Below the pieces are notes generated by a model. That model made no database searches. It had not been told where the DNA came from and saw only the letters and a program-made list of their open reading frames with translations. This document shows, piece by piece, positions 35,530 through 48,592 of a DNA stretch of 64,000 nt. Position 1 is the stretch's first letter. Each line of letters opens with the position of its first letter. Where the stretch lies: contig CM075104.1 of the NCBI GenBank assembly GCA_037576195.1, positions 16,942,211-17,006,210 of the forward strand. The letters are read 5' to 3'. A program made the position numbers and the translations under genes. This DNA comes from Phytoseiulus persimilis (taxonomy: Eukaryota; Arthropoda; Arachnida; Mesostigmata; Phytoseiidae).

Positions 35530-37380
35530 TCGATGAGTCTCTTGGCGATCCCCACAGTGCTGGTTCCCGATGCTCGACCGTCAAACACATTGGGACTCAC
35601 CTCAACGGATCCACTCCGTTAACGATTTACTTGAGAGCCATACGGGAATCTCCGCACGAGGGCGAGAATTGTGATCGCCTCACTGAAGTGGGTGGGCTAC
35701 TCGAGAAGGAAGGAGCCTGTGGCCGCGATTCGCTGCTTCGGGTGTGAACGGCCGGAACCTTGACGAGGTAAGCGTTTGTGGCCTCTCTTCCGGCCAGCGC
35801 GACTCTGGCCTCGTTATCTGAAGCCTCTTCCGTCATGCACGAAGCAACGTACAAGAGGCCGGAAATGCTAAGTTGGTATTAGTGCGGCGAATCCGCATCT
35901 TGGTAGTCCAACCTCTTGTTGTACACCTGGCTCGGGTATGCTACAAGAGGCCGGAGACAACGAGGACTGTTGAACATCAAAGTTTCAATCAGCTTGGATG
36001 CAAGGAGTCACAAAACGATTCCGAACGTGTGATTAATATCGCTCAGGACCAATGTCGGAGAGAGAGAGATGTTGCGCGACGGGGAATCCAAACTCGGGTT
36101 GTTTTCTACTCAGGATGGCCAGGACGACAACGGTGGCCGGAATCGAGACCTTTATCCTCTTGAGACCGTACGCCGCGAGGTCACTTTGATGGTCTGCAAA
36201 GGAGAGTTCGAGAGCTATTCCAGACCTCGGAACCTGGCAAAGCTCGCGAACAATGGTACGAATACTTTCTTTCACTAAGCTGAGCAATATCGGACTACAA
36301 GAGATCGAACTCGAGACTTTCCGACGCGCAGAGGGAAAATAGCACAGGAGAGGTAATGACTCGTTCGCACGATCCATCATTGCCGTCATCCGTTTCCGGA
36401 CAGCTGTGCAGATGTTTTCTGTATTGAGCTCGAGTCTTCGGCTTCCCAGCTTTTCTCTGCCGGGAACGATCTCGGAGCGACACTTATTCCTGCGAGGGTG
36501 GATTTTCCCCAGGAGGAGCGCCCTATGACGGGGCGGCGAGTCGAACGTGGAATGAAAGATTGGCTCTGACCCGAGTCAGATTCTCATGAATTCTGATCCC
36601 ACCTGCCGCTTTGAGCATAGACGAAGAATCGACCATGCGTCGGGCAGCGGCTGAGTTGTTCCTAATGAACTCAAACGCTGGCGGAAGATGTTACTGAAAT
36701 TCACGAGGAACCGTTTCGCTGGCGGAGCGTCCGGGAACGTCCGCTGCTCAGATCGATCATATGGTGGCTGCAACGCCAGTTCCGTTTCGAGCAGAGGGAA
36801 AGCTAGCTCCATTTTTTTCCATCCGGGATTGCGATATAACCCGAAAGACAAATATCTTGTCCGCTGATTTCCCATCGACTTCAAATGACGCGAAAAGTTG
36901 TCCACCCCACACCGCTCCAAAGAAAAGTTGGTTATTAAGAAGCTGGGAGACCCCTACTAACTATAGCGGCTCATTGTTCGCGTATTGAGAATCCTGCGGA
37001 ATCTCGGGACGCTCTTGGGAATTGACCTCGCGGGTATGGATTATCGTTATCGCCGCGTCCCCGCAGAAAGACATAGATGACAATTGCAAGAAATTTTCCG
37101 TTGTCACTGACGGGCTCTCCTCGTAGGCGCCGTTACGATTGCCGAAGAGCTAGCTCCAGTCATTGCGGGAGAATCCTGGTGACATCGCCTAGTTGTGCGG
37201 GCGTGCTCAACTAATTCGAATAATTTTCCTAGGACGCCCTCGAACCTCGTTCGGAATCAACTGATCTCTTGTTCGAACGGCAATCACACGACCTATTTCT
37301 TGGAAACGAATCAGTGGTGTCAGAGACTGTGGAATCTGGAGTCCTTATTGGAAATTGACATCAGTCAATCTTGCCTCCAA
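35530..37380. other. D segment, no recognised gene
   Basis: Frames of up to about 118 codons occur on both strands (36,033-36,389 minus has a hydrophobic VSIPATVVVLAIL stretch; 36,576-36,920 minus is 114 codons). None carries a recognised domain or clear splice pattern. The first could be part of the degraded transporter, given its position upstream of 35,515, but this is weak. Confidence 0.3.
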
Positions 37381-37386
37381 TTTTGA

Positions 37387-37520
37387 AGCTCTTCACTGTG
37401 TATGAAGACTCCTTGTCTCCCGCTTGAGGGTCCTTGATCTTCTACCCCATCCCTCTTTTGCCCCGAATTCGATGAGGAATAAGATTTGGAGTGTTTTCCA
37501 CAGGAACGAACAGGTACGGT
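37387..37520 (+). repeat. Third copy of a C/C' edge module
   Basis: The sequence CTCTTCACTG-(T/C)-TATGAAGACT and the following 100 bases resemble 50,020-50,130 at the edge of C', and the complement of 11,160-11,290 in C. It lies immediately before R copy 3. Confidence 0.6.
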
Positions 37521-37619
37521 CCGACCAGAGTTTGAACCGGAGCGCGAATACGCGAAGGAAGGGACGCTCTGACGCGTCCGTTTGCACTGGATCGGGAACG
37601 ACTGTGATCATGAAATAAA

Positions 37620-38650
37620 AAGCCATTCGTTCGGATAGATATTACTGAACGCTCCGAGGACCCCGGCATGAATCATGGTTATCTTGAGACGGGATGTTCC
37701 CCTCCTAACTCGCCCAACAGCATCTCTGACCATTCATCATCGCTCCATGAACTTTGGGACTCCCGCACCGAAACTGTCGGGGAACAGAGGAGGACGGTGA
37801 GAATTCCAGAGTGCGATTCACCTCATGAGTAAGATTCTCCGATTCGGCGTCGGAATAAGCAGCGGCGGTAGAATGCGAGAGTGAGCTCTTTGGAAAGTGA
37901 TACGAGAATGCCAACCCGTCATCGATCGCTCCGACTCAGCCGACGACATGCCCGTTCGTCTCGCCAGTCGTTCCGAGGGAGGAAAACCGGGCACAAATTC
38001 TCGAACACCGACAGGCATCATGAGATTCCTGCGATAGCTGAGAACCGAATCTTCGAATATTCTAAACTAGCTTATAGAGTCCTCCATCCGTGACTTGCCG
38101 ATGATTTAGGCTTCACATAGAAAGTCCAGGCCCTCAGAAACGAAGGCAAATTAGAGATCAATCCCAGATTCTCGAAGGCTCGAGGCTGCCTTGAGCACTC
38201 TGAGCATAAATTGCGGAACGCACGCCTTAAGGTTGTCCCGAGAGGACATGGCTTCAGAGCCCACGATCTGCGGATCACGAAGAATTGCTTAGAGCGATGT
38301 TCCGCCGGCGCGGCGATCACGGCCATGCCGGCATCCGCGGGACTTGAGACATCCCTTCAGGGGGAAGAGGCTTCATGGTGAAGCCCAATTTTTGATACTT
38401 TCATCGGCTCCATCGCACGATCCCTTCGGAAATTATCATTCTCCTCTACCAAGAGCCCCGCGTTGGTGATTCCAATGAGCCCGAACTCAAATCTTTCCTC
38501 GCCCCTCGAATACGACCGCCCCACTGAAACCGGTCCCCGATCCGCACCCCGAACGAATGTGATTCCCAGACGCCAGGAGGACCGCGGTCTACGTACGACC
38601 CAGCCTTCTGGATTGGAGTCTCCCAGATGCGAACTCACGGAGTCTCGGAG
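37620..38650 (-). repeat. R repeat, copy 3 (in D)
   Basis: The stem-loop TGTCC-CGAGA-GGACA is at 38,234-38,248. The minus-strand frame 37,705-37,914 reads MAFSYHFPKSSLSHSTAAA followed by YSDAESEN, the best preserved version of the shared peptide. Similarity to copy 1 continues beyond the stem-loop to about 38,640. Confidence 0.8.
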
Positions 38651-41600
38651 ATATCCCAGGAATTAATTTCGAGGTGGCCCTATCGAGCAATGAATGAAGA
38701 CTCCTAGTTCGTCCCGGGTGAGTTCTCGAGAGTGTTCACTACTATCGATGTTCTGAGCTGGAGAAGAGACAAAAAAATTGGACAAGTGCCTCCTGGTTAA
38801 GCTCTGAAGATTTTGTTTGAAAGGTCGAGGCTTCTTCCATTATCGGAGCCGATCTGAGTCTCCTCTATGAATGCTGTGAAGTTCTGTGTTCGCTGATGCT
38901 GGGATCGCATAAGCATACGTCGAGGCACACACAGATTTGGTCTGGCACTTTATTCTGGAAACTCGAACCTGCAGAAAGTTTCCAGACAGTGAGCGTGAAC
39001 TCGCAGCAAGGCCTCTTCTGCTTCCTCCGTCTGAGGGATCTCATGTTAGTTGAGATAATCGTCTTTTCAGACAGGGAGTTCAAGGGTAGGTGTACTGATC
39101 GCTTATCTCTGGTTTCTTTTGCTGGATCCTCATAGAGAATTTTTCGGCCCAGAGTCTCAGCTTTCGGAATCAAGATCACGTCCGTCTTCGGGTTAAAGCT
39201 CAGCCTCAACTTCGACTTTCGATGTCACGTTCAGAACAGTCTCCACCCGATAGAACATCTCGGAATGGAACCCTTGCCGATATTGAACGAATATGTTTTC
39301 CTGACCAGCTGTGCGGCAGCGGCTGCTGGGAGGGGTACTCATCATGGCTCCGGCTGAGTAGGGCTAGCCATTCTCGGTTTTGAAAGACTGAAGTCACAAA
39401 TCTGGAGCTCTGTGGATCCAGACGAATTCTTTGGGTCCTCCAGAGTAACCGCCCGCAATGGGATTTGCGAGGCGATAGGGAGTGTTACTGAAGCAATACC
39501 GAAAGGTGATCCCAGGACACTTCTGAGGGCTGGCTGAGAGGTTCAGCCGGAAAACAAAGAGTAACCGGACTCGGTCACAGACTCCATATTTTGTCAACTT
39601 GACGCATGAAGGACCAGATCGTCTGCTGCAGAATTTCCGTCGATCCGTCCGACTGCTGGCATGTTATCAATTTGAACCAACATCTTGTCCATAGAATTAT
39701 CCTCTCCAGTTTCGTGAAATACAGAAATACAGGGCTGGTGACAGGGGATGGACATCTTGAAATCTCCTCTTCGATGAAAGTTTGTTGTGTTCCAAGATCA
39801 CGTCATTATCCTTGTAAATGTTCGTGAGGAATTCTATCCTCTCCGAGTCCAGAACAGTCCCAAGTTGTTAGAGTTCCTCCTATTAGGAGAGCTCTCCTCA
39901 CCGTATCTCTCAAGGATTGGATGAAGCCAGCGGGAAACAAGTGCTTAGCCGGAATGGCCACCTCTTTTCCTCACTTTCCCTTCGAAGAAGTAACGGGGAA
40001 AGCGGACCGAAAACTCTATATTCTGGAAGTTGTGGGTCAGGTTTCTCGATAATCGGAACCCCCTTCGCAGCTCGACAGTGACCCGAAATAAAATCCACAT
40101 CTCCGAACATGTTGTTGAAGACTAGGCCGATTCGGTTGGTCCCGATATCGTCAATACATTCCAGGGCTGGTGACGATGTTCATCTTCTTAGCGCATCAGT
40201 TTCCGTCTCGACAGTGGAAGCCGTCGGGTGAACATTTGTTCTGCTCTTCAGGCACCGTCCTGCCCTCCCCAATTATTATAATCAGGCTCCTTCGGGCTCC
40301 TTCGCTGCTTTTACACAAAACTATTTTCAGAAACGTTTCGCCGCCTCATTCTCCGATGCTTGGAATATCGATACGCTATCCCCAAACGCCAAAAATACTG
40401 AGCTCGGTCTAGACGAGAGTAAGAAGAAGTTCTGAGGCAGGGGAAGCATCTAGTTTGTCTCGAGTGAGCACTCGGGAGATTTCCCTCCAATGAAAGTCAG
40501 TTCTCAAGTGAGAACCTGGGGGGCATTTTGATGCCCGGGGCGAACGACTCCACCGTCCTTTCTCACGGTATGCTTCTAGTTCAGAGGCTCTTCATTTGTA
40601 AATGAAGGAATGATATTGAGCTCGAATCAACCGGAATTACTTCAGGGGATGCCGGATCTGATGCGCCAGAGACATCGTTCGAGCTAAAGTGGGTTCTGTG
40701 TCTCGGCAACGAGCTCTGGATCCTCTCATCTAGAAGTCGGGCGTCAAAAGACTCGATGAAGCTCGGGAGGCAAACTTTTTCGAGGCCGATTCCGCTGTTT
40801 CCAAATCTCTAACTCAATACGACCTGCCAGGACAACTGATTCGTTTGGCATCCAATACAGAATCCGAAGGAAATCATCAGGTGACGAGACACATTCTCAA
40901 GAAAATATACGCCATCTTCCAGAAACGAGTTGACGACGCGGCTTATTCCCGAAAACGTCGAACGATTTCCTGGTCGTGGACGAGAGCCTCATCTGTGTCG
41001 ATTTGAGCTCTTCAGAAGTTCGAACATTGAACTCATCAGGCGGTCCGGATCGTCATCCTACGTTGACGCCATTGCAGCTACCGGTTCGGAAGACCTGTAA
41101 CACCCCACGTTTTGTTCCCAAATATGAGCGTCACGATTCCAGAGTTTGCGAGACCGCCACGATCCGCATCGTCCCAGAGGCTGCCCTTCAGATTCCCGAT
41201 TCGCGAGGTGAGGAGAGGCGGTAGCGGAAAGCCTCCTCGGAGCGAAGATGCATTATCCGAAGTCAAGAAGAACCGTCTCCACGGAGTTCTGGCAAACAAG
41301 TTCTTCAAACCTTCAGGAACTGTCTCCATACTTCACAGCAATTCGCGTCAGCGAAAAGACAGAATCGACCGCCCATCTTTGTCGCAGAGCGAGTCCCTGT
41401 CGAGGTGAGTGATGTTTGCGGAGCGACACGGCGTTCCACACATGCGCAGAACGAAGCGCGAGGAACCCTCGCGCAGAGGAGCCTGTTGTGAGTAGACCTG
41501 ATTTTCCGTTAGGCGGAAAATGCAACTGGACTTCAGAACTCCTCGGGTGCGGTCTTCGTTTTCTCGGATTTGCGCTCGTTAGAAATGACTCGCTCCGGCT

Positions 41601-42230
41601 CCGCGTCGGGAACCACATCGGTTCTGGGTGAGAGATCCGGCTCTGCACTCCGGGAGCCATGGTACCGAGGATAAGCGTCTTGGTACTGGCTGCTTGTTTC
41701 GGGAACACAGAAAGGTCCGCCGGCGTACGACAAAACCCGGACGAAGGACGGATTTTTAATGAACAAAAGCTCCGAACCAATAAGAAAACATCCTAATTTT
41801 CCACGCATACTCCAAGCGGAATGCTTGCATCAACTTTGCGTCGTTGCACCGCAAGTGAGGAAAGACGATACCGGGACTGCTCAGTTGCAAACCTAAGTCG
41901 GTTTCACGCGAAGCAAACGCTAGTGAACAGCCTGGTCATTCCCTCACCTTTTTCAACAGTGATTCGAGAGGAAGATGCAATAACGGATCTGGTAAAAACT
42001 GCCAAAATGTGAACCCGCATGGATCACAGCAGCATCACCCACTCGACATAGTCGCTTAGTCTACCCTTTGTCTAGTGAACACCCATCCAACTACCGCTTA
42101 GGTTCAATCACTTGGCCTGCCCTGAGAGAGCCTGCGAACGAAGGAAAACAGTGTAGGCGATTTGTTGAGCTCCATTGGATACCACCATGGCCAGCCTCCG
42201 TTGGCCGATTCTCGGGAAATCGAAAGCCGC
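38650..42230. other. D segment, no recognised gene
   Basis: I see no known domain here. Possible donor sites follow a plus-strand frame that is open from before 41,112 to 41,404 (CTGTCGAG|gtgagt at 41,405), but no acceptor or homology was found. A 155-codon minus-strand frame at 41,313-41,780 overlaps it on the other strand. Neither is supported beyond being open. Confidence 0.3.
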
Positions 42231-42863
42231 CATAATCTACTTGAGAATTACTTCGTCTTGAGCTCGAGTCTTCTTGTCGGATCCCTGACGCACATTGGCT
42301 GAAGCTGTTGCCTCACAGCCACAGAGCATCGGGGGCAGAGTTCCATGTCGACAATCATCCAGGCTCGCGGAATGTTCAGAGGGGAGCGGGTCTAGAGAAC
42401 GCAGCTGGGGTCGGCCGATGGGGCCGAGGCTGGCTTGTCGCGTGAACTTCTACTCATCGATTTCCAGGTTTAACGGTCACACAGGATGAGTCTCTGGCGG
42501 GTTGATCATGCTTTAAGAAGAATTCGTCGCAGCCGTGATCTTTGAAACGGCGAACATGTGTTTCATATCGTTCCTCTCGATCTCATCTTCGAAGCGACCC
42601 ACCGAACCCTCGACATTCCCAGGCTACAGGGAGGGACATGTTGTACTTCCACCGGATTCTCCAGACCGATGTTGGTAACCGAGGCCCACATCAAAAGGTC
42701 TCGAGGGTCTGGTTCTCCTCTCTAAAACATGAATAATGACTGCCGGGGATGATCGACCCGACTAAGGCATCTCAGAGCTGAAGGAAGCGGATGAAAAAGT
42801 TCTCCCTCAGCTGGTTCTCCGGGACAGTCCCGAGCTCCCCCTTGCCGGACCACCAACCGAGGA

Positions 42864-42957
42864 ACTTATTCTGGGGCTGGATTCGAACCTGAGACCTCCC
42901 ACGCGACGCAGCCCGCCGCCATAGCAACGCGCCCTCGCACCGAACACTCCGCCAATC
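42864..42957 (-). repeat. tRNA-derived SINE-like promoter, C' copy
   Basis: Mirror of the element at 17,597-17,690. The B box complement is at 42,879-42,889 and the A box complement at 42,945-42,954. It came with the C/C' duplication. Confidence 0.5.
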
Positions 42958-43056
42958 AGCCTTCGATGCGAAAGTAGGGCGGCGTCAGTATAGAGCTCCT
43001 TGAAGTCATTGAGATAGTGGTTCATTCGCAGCGAACCTCAAATGCGGTGCTGCTAG

Positions 43057-45950
43057 TTCTCTTGGACGGGCAACGGATCCGATATTCTCCGATCTAAAGA
43101 AATCCATCTGAAGCTAACTTCGCGTGCATCGTGCGCCGGTCTACTCGAAGAAGGCGACAGTGTTCGAGGGAGTATCGTGCGATCGGAAAACGTTGTATTT
43201 GAAAGATTTTGTGTGAGCCACATCATCGGGGGTCAGTGTTTCGGATCTCTCCTGGACGGAAACATGGGGCCCACGCTTCCAATCAACATCTCGGGTGGCT
43301 CATACCTGCTGCCAGCCGAAGTTGATACTGAGCCGAAAGAGGAGCAACCCTTCGACTTCAGTCGCACAAACTATGAGGTGAGCAACGAAATCGAAGGATA
43401 GGAAGTAATGGGGAGTCCACCAGAATCCTCAGAAAGTTGAAGAAGTGGTCGAACCTGCTCTCGATCCAGGAGCTTGTTTGAGCCGTCTCAATAGAAGATC
43501 TGTCTCGAGTCCTCTTCTCAGATCTGCGGAGCGTGGAGTAATCTCCCAGAGCAGCCAGTCGAACATGACGTATTCTTCCTGATTGATGGGCGGGCCGATA
43601 CAGAGAGAGTACCATGTAATAATTGTTCCTCATGGTAGAACGAAATCCACGTTCATTTTCCAAGGGAGTTGTCCTCCATTTAGAGAGAACACTAGTCTAG
43701 ATGGTAGTCATGGGTCTTGTAGGTGAACAATCTCAATGAAGCAAGTGAGAGCACTTCAATGAGGAATCACTCCTCTAATCTCAGTTTCGAATCTCTCGGC
43801 AGGTGCTTGAAGAACCAGATCCGAAAGACGTCTCCTCAGAAGCCGAAACGGGTCAAGATGACGACATGCCTCGGGTCTACTGCACTGAAGGCACACCAAG
43901 GTTCATCAGCCGAGAATCGTCTGTCGGCGACCTCACGGGAGACGATGGCTGCCGTCCTGGAACAGTTTATGAGCAGGAGGAAATCACTCTAGCGAGTCAG
44001 ACTGCCACCGCGAATGCGACTCCACGGAACTGGTCAAGGAGTGGATCGTCCACTTCGATGGACAGCTTCTGCATGAATTGGAATTCTCGATACGATACTC
44101 AGTCCTTGGTGTCCGAATTCAGCTGTCAACCTTCTGGGCTAATATCTCCCTCGGACTTGCCAGATTCGCCCAGTCAGACGATGCCTCCTTCACCGAAAGA
44201 TAAGCGTCCAACGTATACGAACGAGGACCCCTCCGACGTTGCCCATCCCTTCGAATACGCATATCCTCTTCAGAGCTCTCGACGTATCCCACACCGCAGT
44301 GCAATCGCACTAGACGAAGTCGACCACGATGGTGAACCCACATTCCTGGATCAAGTGCGTCCCAGGTTCGAATTCAGACCGATGGGTTCCCATGCTGCCA
44401 CGGAATCGCTTATGGGCGACGAGTACACCCAGGAGGACTCTCTCCACAACTACAGAACCGAGGACACCCCCGCAATTTTATCGGCGGCCACCAGTTACTC
44501 AGATTTGAGCAATATCTGTTCCAAAAGTGATTCCCAACGTCCGGTTCCTAAACCGCGCTCGAGAACGCCGCTCCAAGGCTGCATTACTGCGCCGACTCCT
44601 CTCGACCTCTGTGAACCACAAGGAAACACAGCAGACAACGGTCGCACTCGATTGCAGCACAAAAGAGACTCATTCGGTGCGGAAGATCAAAGGTCTGAAT
44701 CATCGTTCGCTCATTTGAAACCGAGACCCCGGCCCCGGAAACTTCAGGGTATCCTTCCTGTGGGAGACAGCCACGACAGATGCATGCCCGACCTGGACAG
44801 GAAACCGGTGCCCTCGCCTTCAGTCTCTGTAGATTGTGAGATCCTGGAAGATATCATCAATAAGGGACGACCGAAGAAGAAAGGAGAATCCCGCTCGGAA
44901 GCGAAGCGCAGTAAAAACCATACCAAATCGGTCAGTGAAGACTTCGGTCCGAATTCCGAATCCGATCAGCAGCAGATCCTGAACGAGCTGATCAGGATGG
45001 GCAGGCCGACGTGCCGGAATCAAGCATTGAAATCGAAATCCAAACGGAGGGAGGATGGGTCTCTGTCGTCATCGCCTGAGAACAAATACAGAGCCGCGCG
45101 ATTCATGGAAAGCTCGAACGTGTCGCCGGAAGTTACAAAGAACAGCGTCACAAATGTCCAGGAGCAGCCGATTCGACGTGGCGGAGCTGTCGTCCTCAGG
45201 TCGGCCAAAACCATGGGGGACCATACCATCCCTCGAAAACAAATCAGAGGTCCTTACCCAACAGAAGGCGGTGATCTTGATTTGGCGTCCCTAAAAAACC
45301 GCAGCAGCAAACCAATTTCGAAAGTGAACCGCTCGCTCCCATCCCCGAAGAATTACGCGGATGAAGAATCCCAGGAATCGGTTTCGCTCCTGCGTTCGCG
45401 GAGTTCGGTTCGGAAGAGTCGACGAACCCATGTCGAGAAAACAGCCGAGCTCAGCGTGTCAACTTTCGATGCGAATTGCGGAGGTGCCGATCCCCCCCCC
45501 CTCCCTTCCGAACCCCCGCAGATCAGGGCTCCTCCAGAGCCTCCAGCGGGACCCCCGGAGCACGTCGCTGCGCCCGAACCCACAGCGTTGATGGCGGGCG
45601 ATGTGCAAGGGATCCTTCCAGATATCGTCCCGACGGGAGAAGAGAACAAGAATAACCTCGCCAAGATCGACATAGCGCCGGAACCGCCAGAGGACTCCGG
45701 GGACGTAACTGTCCTGAGCTTCAAGTTCGCCGGTTCTCACAAGAGCTACACCCGGAGATTCGTTGCGACCAATCCGTTTCAATGTGTCATCAACTATCTA
45801 GCTCACAAAGGGTTCCCTTCAGACAAGTTCAAAATCGTCGTGCCAACAGTTTTCTGTATCAAGAAGGAGGTCACCGAGAACAGTCACGCGAAAACTTTAG
45901 CAGAACTGAAGATGGTTCCCAAGAGAACGCTCACCGTAAAACCTCGATGA
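43057..45950 (+). CDS. UBX-domain protein, C' copy (two visible exons)
   Basis: The exons are 43,057-43,377 (107 codons) and 43,803-45,950 (715 codons plus stop). The intron starts GTGAGC at 43,378 and ends CTCGGCAG at 43,802, phase 0 on both sides. The reading frame is fully open, with a three-residue deletion and a one-residue insertion relative to the C copy; the replacements are spread along the disordered middle. The C-terminal UBX-like domain has two notable changes in about 82 residues, among them ATNPFQ for ATNQFQ. The FPR loop is absent, as in C. AATAAA is at 46,128-46,133. The exon after the acceptor at 43,056 begins FSWTGNGSDILRSKEIHLKL and matches no family I recognise. Both copies being open suggests recent duplication or selection on both. 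Confidence 0.8.
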
Positions 45951-46303
45951 TCTCGTAGCGCCAATATAATCTCTAACCGCTGATGCTTTCAAACTACGAA
46001 GCGCGCTTCATGTGTTCAATACACCGAAGTTCTCGTGTCAGACAACGGATACCTTAACGCAGCCGGATCATTTGGGTGTCATCTTCCGGGCTGCTCGTCG
46101 ATGCTTGGATAAATGAGAACAACATTCAATAAATATACATCCGATATTCCTTATAAAGTGAGCGGAATGACTTCTCCGTGACGTACTTGATAGTGTTTCG
46201 ACCCGATCTAGAGCCTAGTCGAGGAGTTTCTCGAAACAACGCAAGCTATGGTACCCCCGCGCGCCACTCAGCCACTTGAGCCTCGGGAAAGTTTACAACT
46301 TGT

Positions 46304-47500
46304 GTAAAAAAGTGAACCAGGTCTTTGCATATGAATTTCTCTAATTTTTTTCTCTGAAAAGACACATTTACCACAGGATAACCGCTGCAAGCATTTTATT
46401 CGAGGAACGTGCTTCCGGAAGCCACACATAGTGCCCACCTGTCGGGCAGTTTACGGAACCCGTGTTGGTAGAAGTCTCCGTTTTTTGAACCAAACAATTC
46501 ATCCAACCATTTTTCGACGTTATCGTACGATGTGAATTTCTGATCAGAGAGCGCGTGGCCCATCCATGCGAATATGTGGTAATCTGTTGGCGCCAGGTCT
46601 GTTGAATAAGCGGCTTGCTAGAAAATTTCTCATCGAAGATTTGCGAGGGCGGCCTGGACGGGTTTCGATCTGTGACTAGGGGCTCTATCATGGAGCGGAA
46701 TCACTCTGTGCTGCCTTCGGGGGTATTCTGGGCATTTTTCGTCTAGGACCTCACTCAGTTTGATGATTTGTTTCTCGTACCGTGCTGTGTTAACGGTTTC
46801 ACCGGGTTTCAAGAGCTCATATCAGATCACCCCTCGTCTTTTCAACAAAACACACAGCATTCCCTTTTCCCGAAACGATTGGGCATCACCGTAGATGTCG
46901 CTGCTCCTCCACCGTTCACCCACGATTTTCGGCACTTGGGGTTTTCAAAATATATCCATTCTCCATCAGAAGTTACTATCCGGTGCAGGAATGATTTTCT
47001 TCTGCGCCCGATGAGCAGCAGTCCTCATGTGGTTTTGCGCCTTTCTTGTTGACGGTCAGTTAACTCATGGGGCACTCACTTTGAACGCTTCTGAATCTTT
47101 TCGCGGGGCTGTAAGCGGCGGCCGACAGTTCCTTGAGACACCTTTACTGGGCTGCGAATGGTTCTTTAGTTTGCGCGTCGTCCTCGTCCAGCAACTCTTG
47201 CAGTGCGCGGTCCTCAAACTCCTGGGATGGTCTTCCTCATGGTTCATTGGCCACATCAAAATCTCCCCTCTCGAATGACTTGAACCATTCGTAACACTGC
47301 GACTGACCGAGAGCATGCATTTTGTAGGTTCGAAAGACGACACATCTGATCAAAAAGTTAACTTTTTTCGAACGAAATAGCTGGAGAGTTAGCGCGACTG
47401 ACTCTTGTGGTCTGTTGTGTCATGTAAACACTAGAGTTGACTGGAAGAAAGAATACTTACCGCTGCCGACGCGAGCGCCCTCTCGAGGATTTTCCGGTTT
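46304..47500 (-). mobile_element. mariner relic inserted in C' only
   Basis: The minus strand carries, in several frames, CYEWFKSFERGDFDV and FEDRALQELLDEDDAQT (N-terminal helix-turn-helix part, about 47,100-47,310). KPGETVNTARYEKQIIKLSE and HDRAPSHRSKPVQAAL (catalytic region, about 46,630-46,812) and C-terminal WMNCLVQKTETSTNTGSVN follow. This order is that of a Tc1/mariner, mauritiana-like transposase. Stops and shifts make it inactive. The flanks at 46,303 and 47,503 join in C near 14,230. Terminal inverted repeats were not convincingly found. Confidence 0.88.
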
Positions 47501-48439
47501 CATGTGCGTAGACTTGGTACAGCTGAGTGTGTGCGTTGGCGGGATGACGAAAAAGCGTCTGTCATAGAATTTTCATTGTGCGGCCCACCCAGTCTCAACG
47601 CGGAATCATTCAGCCTGAAATCGTACGTTATTTCCGATTCCTCTTCTAGCTTCCCGGTTCCACGATTCGCCACTATCTGGTATATACTTGATCACATTGT
47701 AAACGGAGACCTCTCGAGGATTTTTGACACATTACCCAGGACGACTCCCTCTGCAGAACAAACGTTCAGCAATACACGGGCGCAGAAAAAACACTAAAGA
47801 TCAGCCATGATTTAATACAGGTCAAATGGACTGACCTCAATGAGCATGCACCTCAGGACAGCTGTCGATCCTGACGAAATCATCGAGTTACTGGCCTCGG
47901 ATCCAAGAAAGCTGGATTTCGCATTTTGAATCGTGTCACGAAATAACCATGAATGACTCCATGAATCGATAGATGCTTCAAATCATTTGAGAGAAGATGG
48001 GGGAAAGGTTTGTTGAGGGTGTCGCAGAATGCCTTAAATGTAGGCTCCTCGCGGGAAATCCAGGCATTGCCACTGCATAGAAGCTAACTCCTTCGCTGTG
48101 TCAGTTGGACTCCGTGCGCATCATGCGTCGCTCCATAGACTGTCAGGTGGCTCTTTAGGGGCTGGGCGCAAGGGGGCTCCAGGTTCCAGACTGATCCTCA
48201 TGGTATCTACCTTCTCCCCTTCAGTCAGTCGCCTATTTCAAAACGATTTGAGAACCATCATGAAGCTTGCCAACCAGTCAAGGAAACACGATCCGATTCC
48301 CTGAAGTCTCCCGAATCCTGGATTGACAGATGCAGCAAACTCCTCTCTCAGATACGAGATTGGGGCACAGATTCCCACCATTCTCCATCCATTTCCCACG
48401 ACTAAGGTGAAGTAGGAATTTAGGCCACGGGAGAGAACA

Positions 48440-48592
48440 ATGGAGGCTAAGAGCTGGCTCAGAGATCCCGAAGAACTGGATTCGCCCCTGACTGTCGTGG
48501 CAATGAAACGTACCGCTGGAGGAACGGAGAAGAATAATGCGGAGAACGGCTCTGGAGTCATTGGCGACTCAACTACCAGATGCCACGCCTAA
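48440..48592 (+). CDS. Conserved 50-codon frame, C' copy
   Basis: Mirror of 12,839-12,991, starting at ATG 48,440 and ending at TAA 48,590-48,592. Four base changes separate the copies over the last 60 bases, half of them silent. It lies about 400 bp upstream of the hypothetical gene ending at 49,571. The alternative conserved frame here is 48,537-48,830. Confidence 0.3.
   Translation: MEAKSWLRDPEELDSPLTVVAMKRTAGGTEKNNAENGSGVIGDSTTRCHA

Noticed and set aside
41112-41404. Exon candidate ending at a gtgagt donor
   Set aside because: An open frame plus one donor is too common by chance. No acceptor, homology or second copy supports it.
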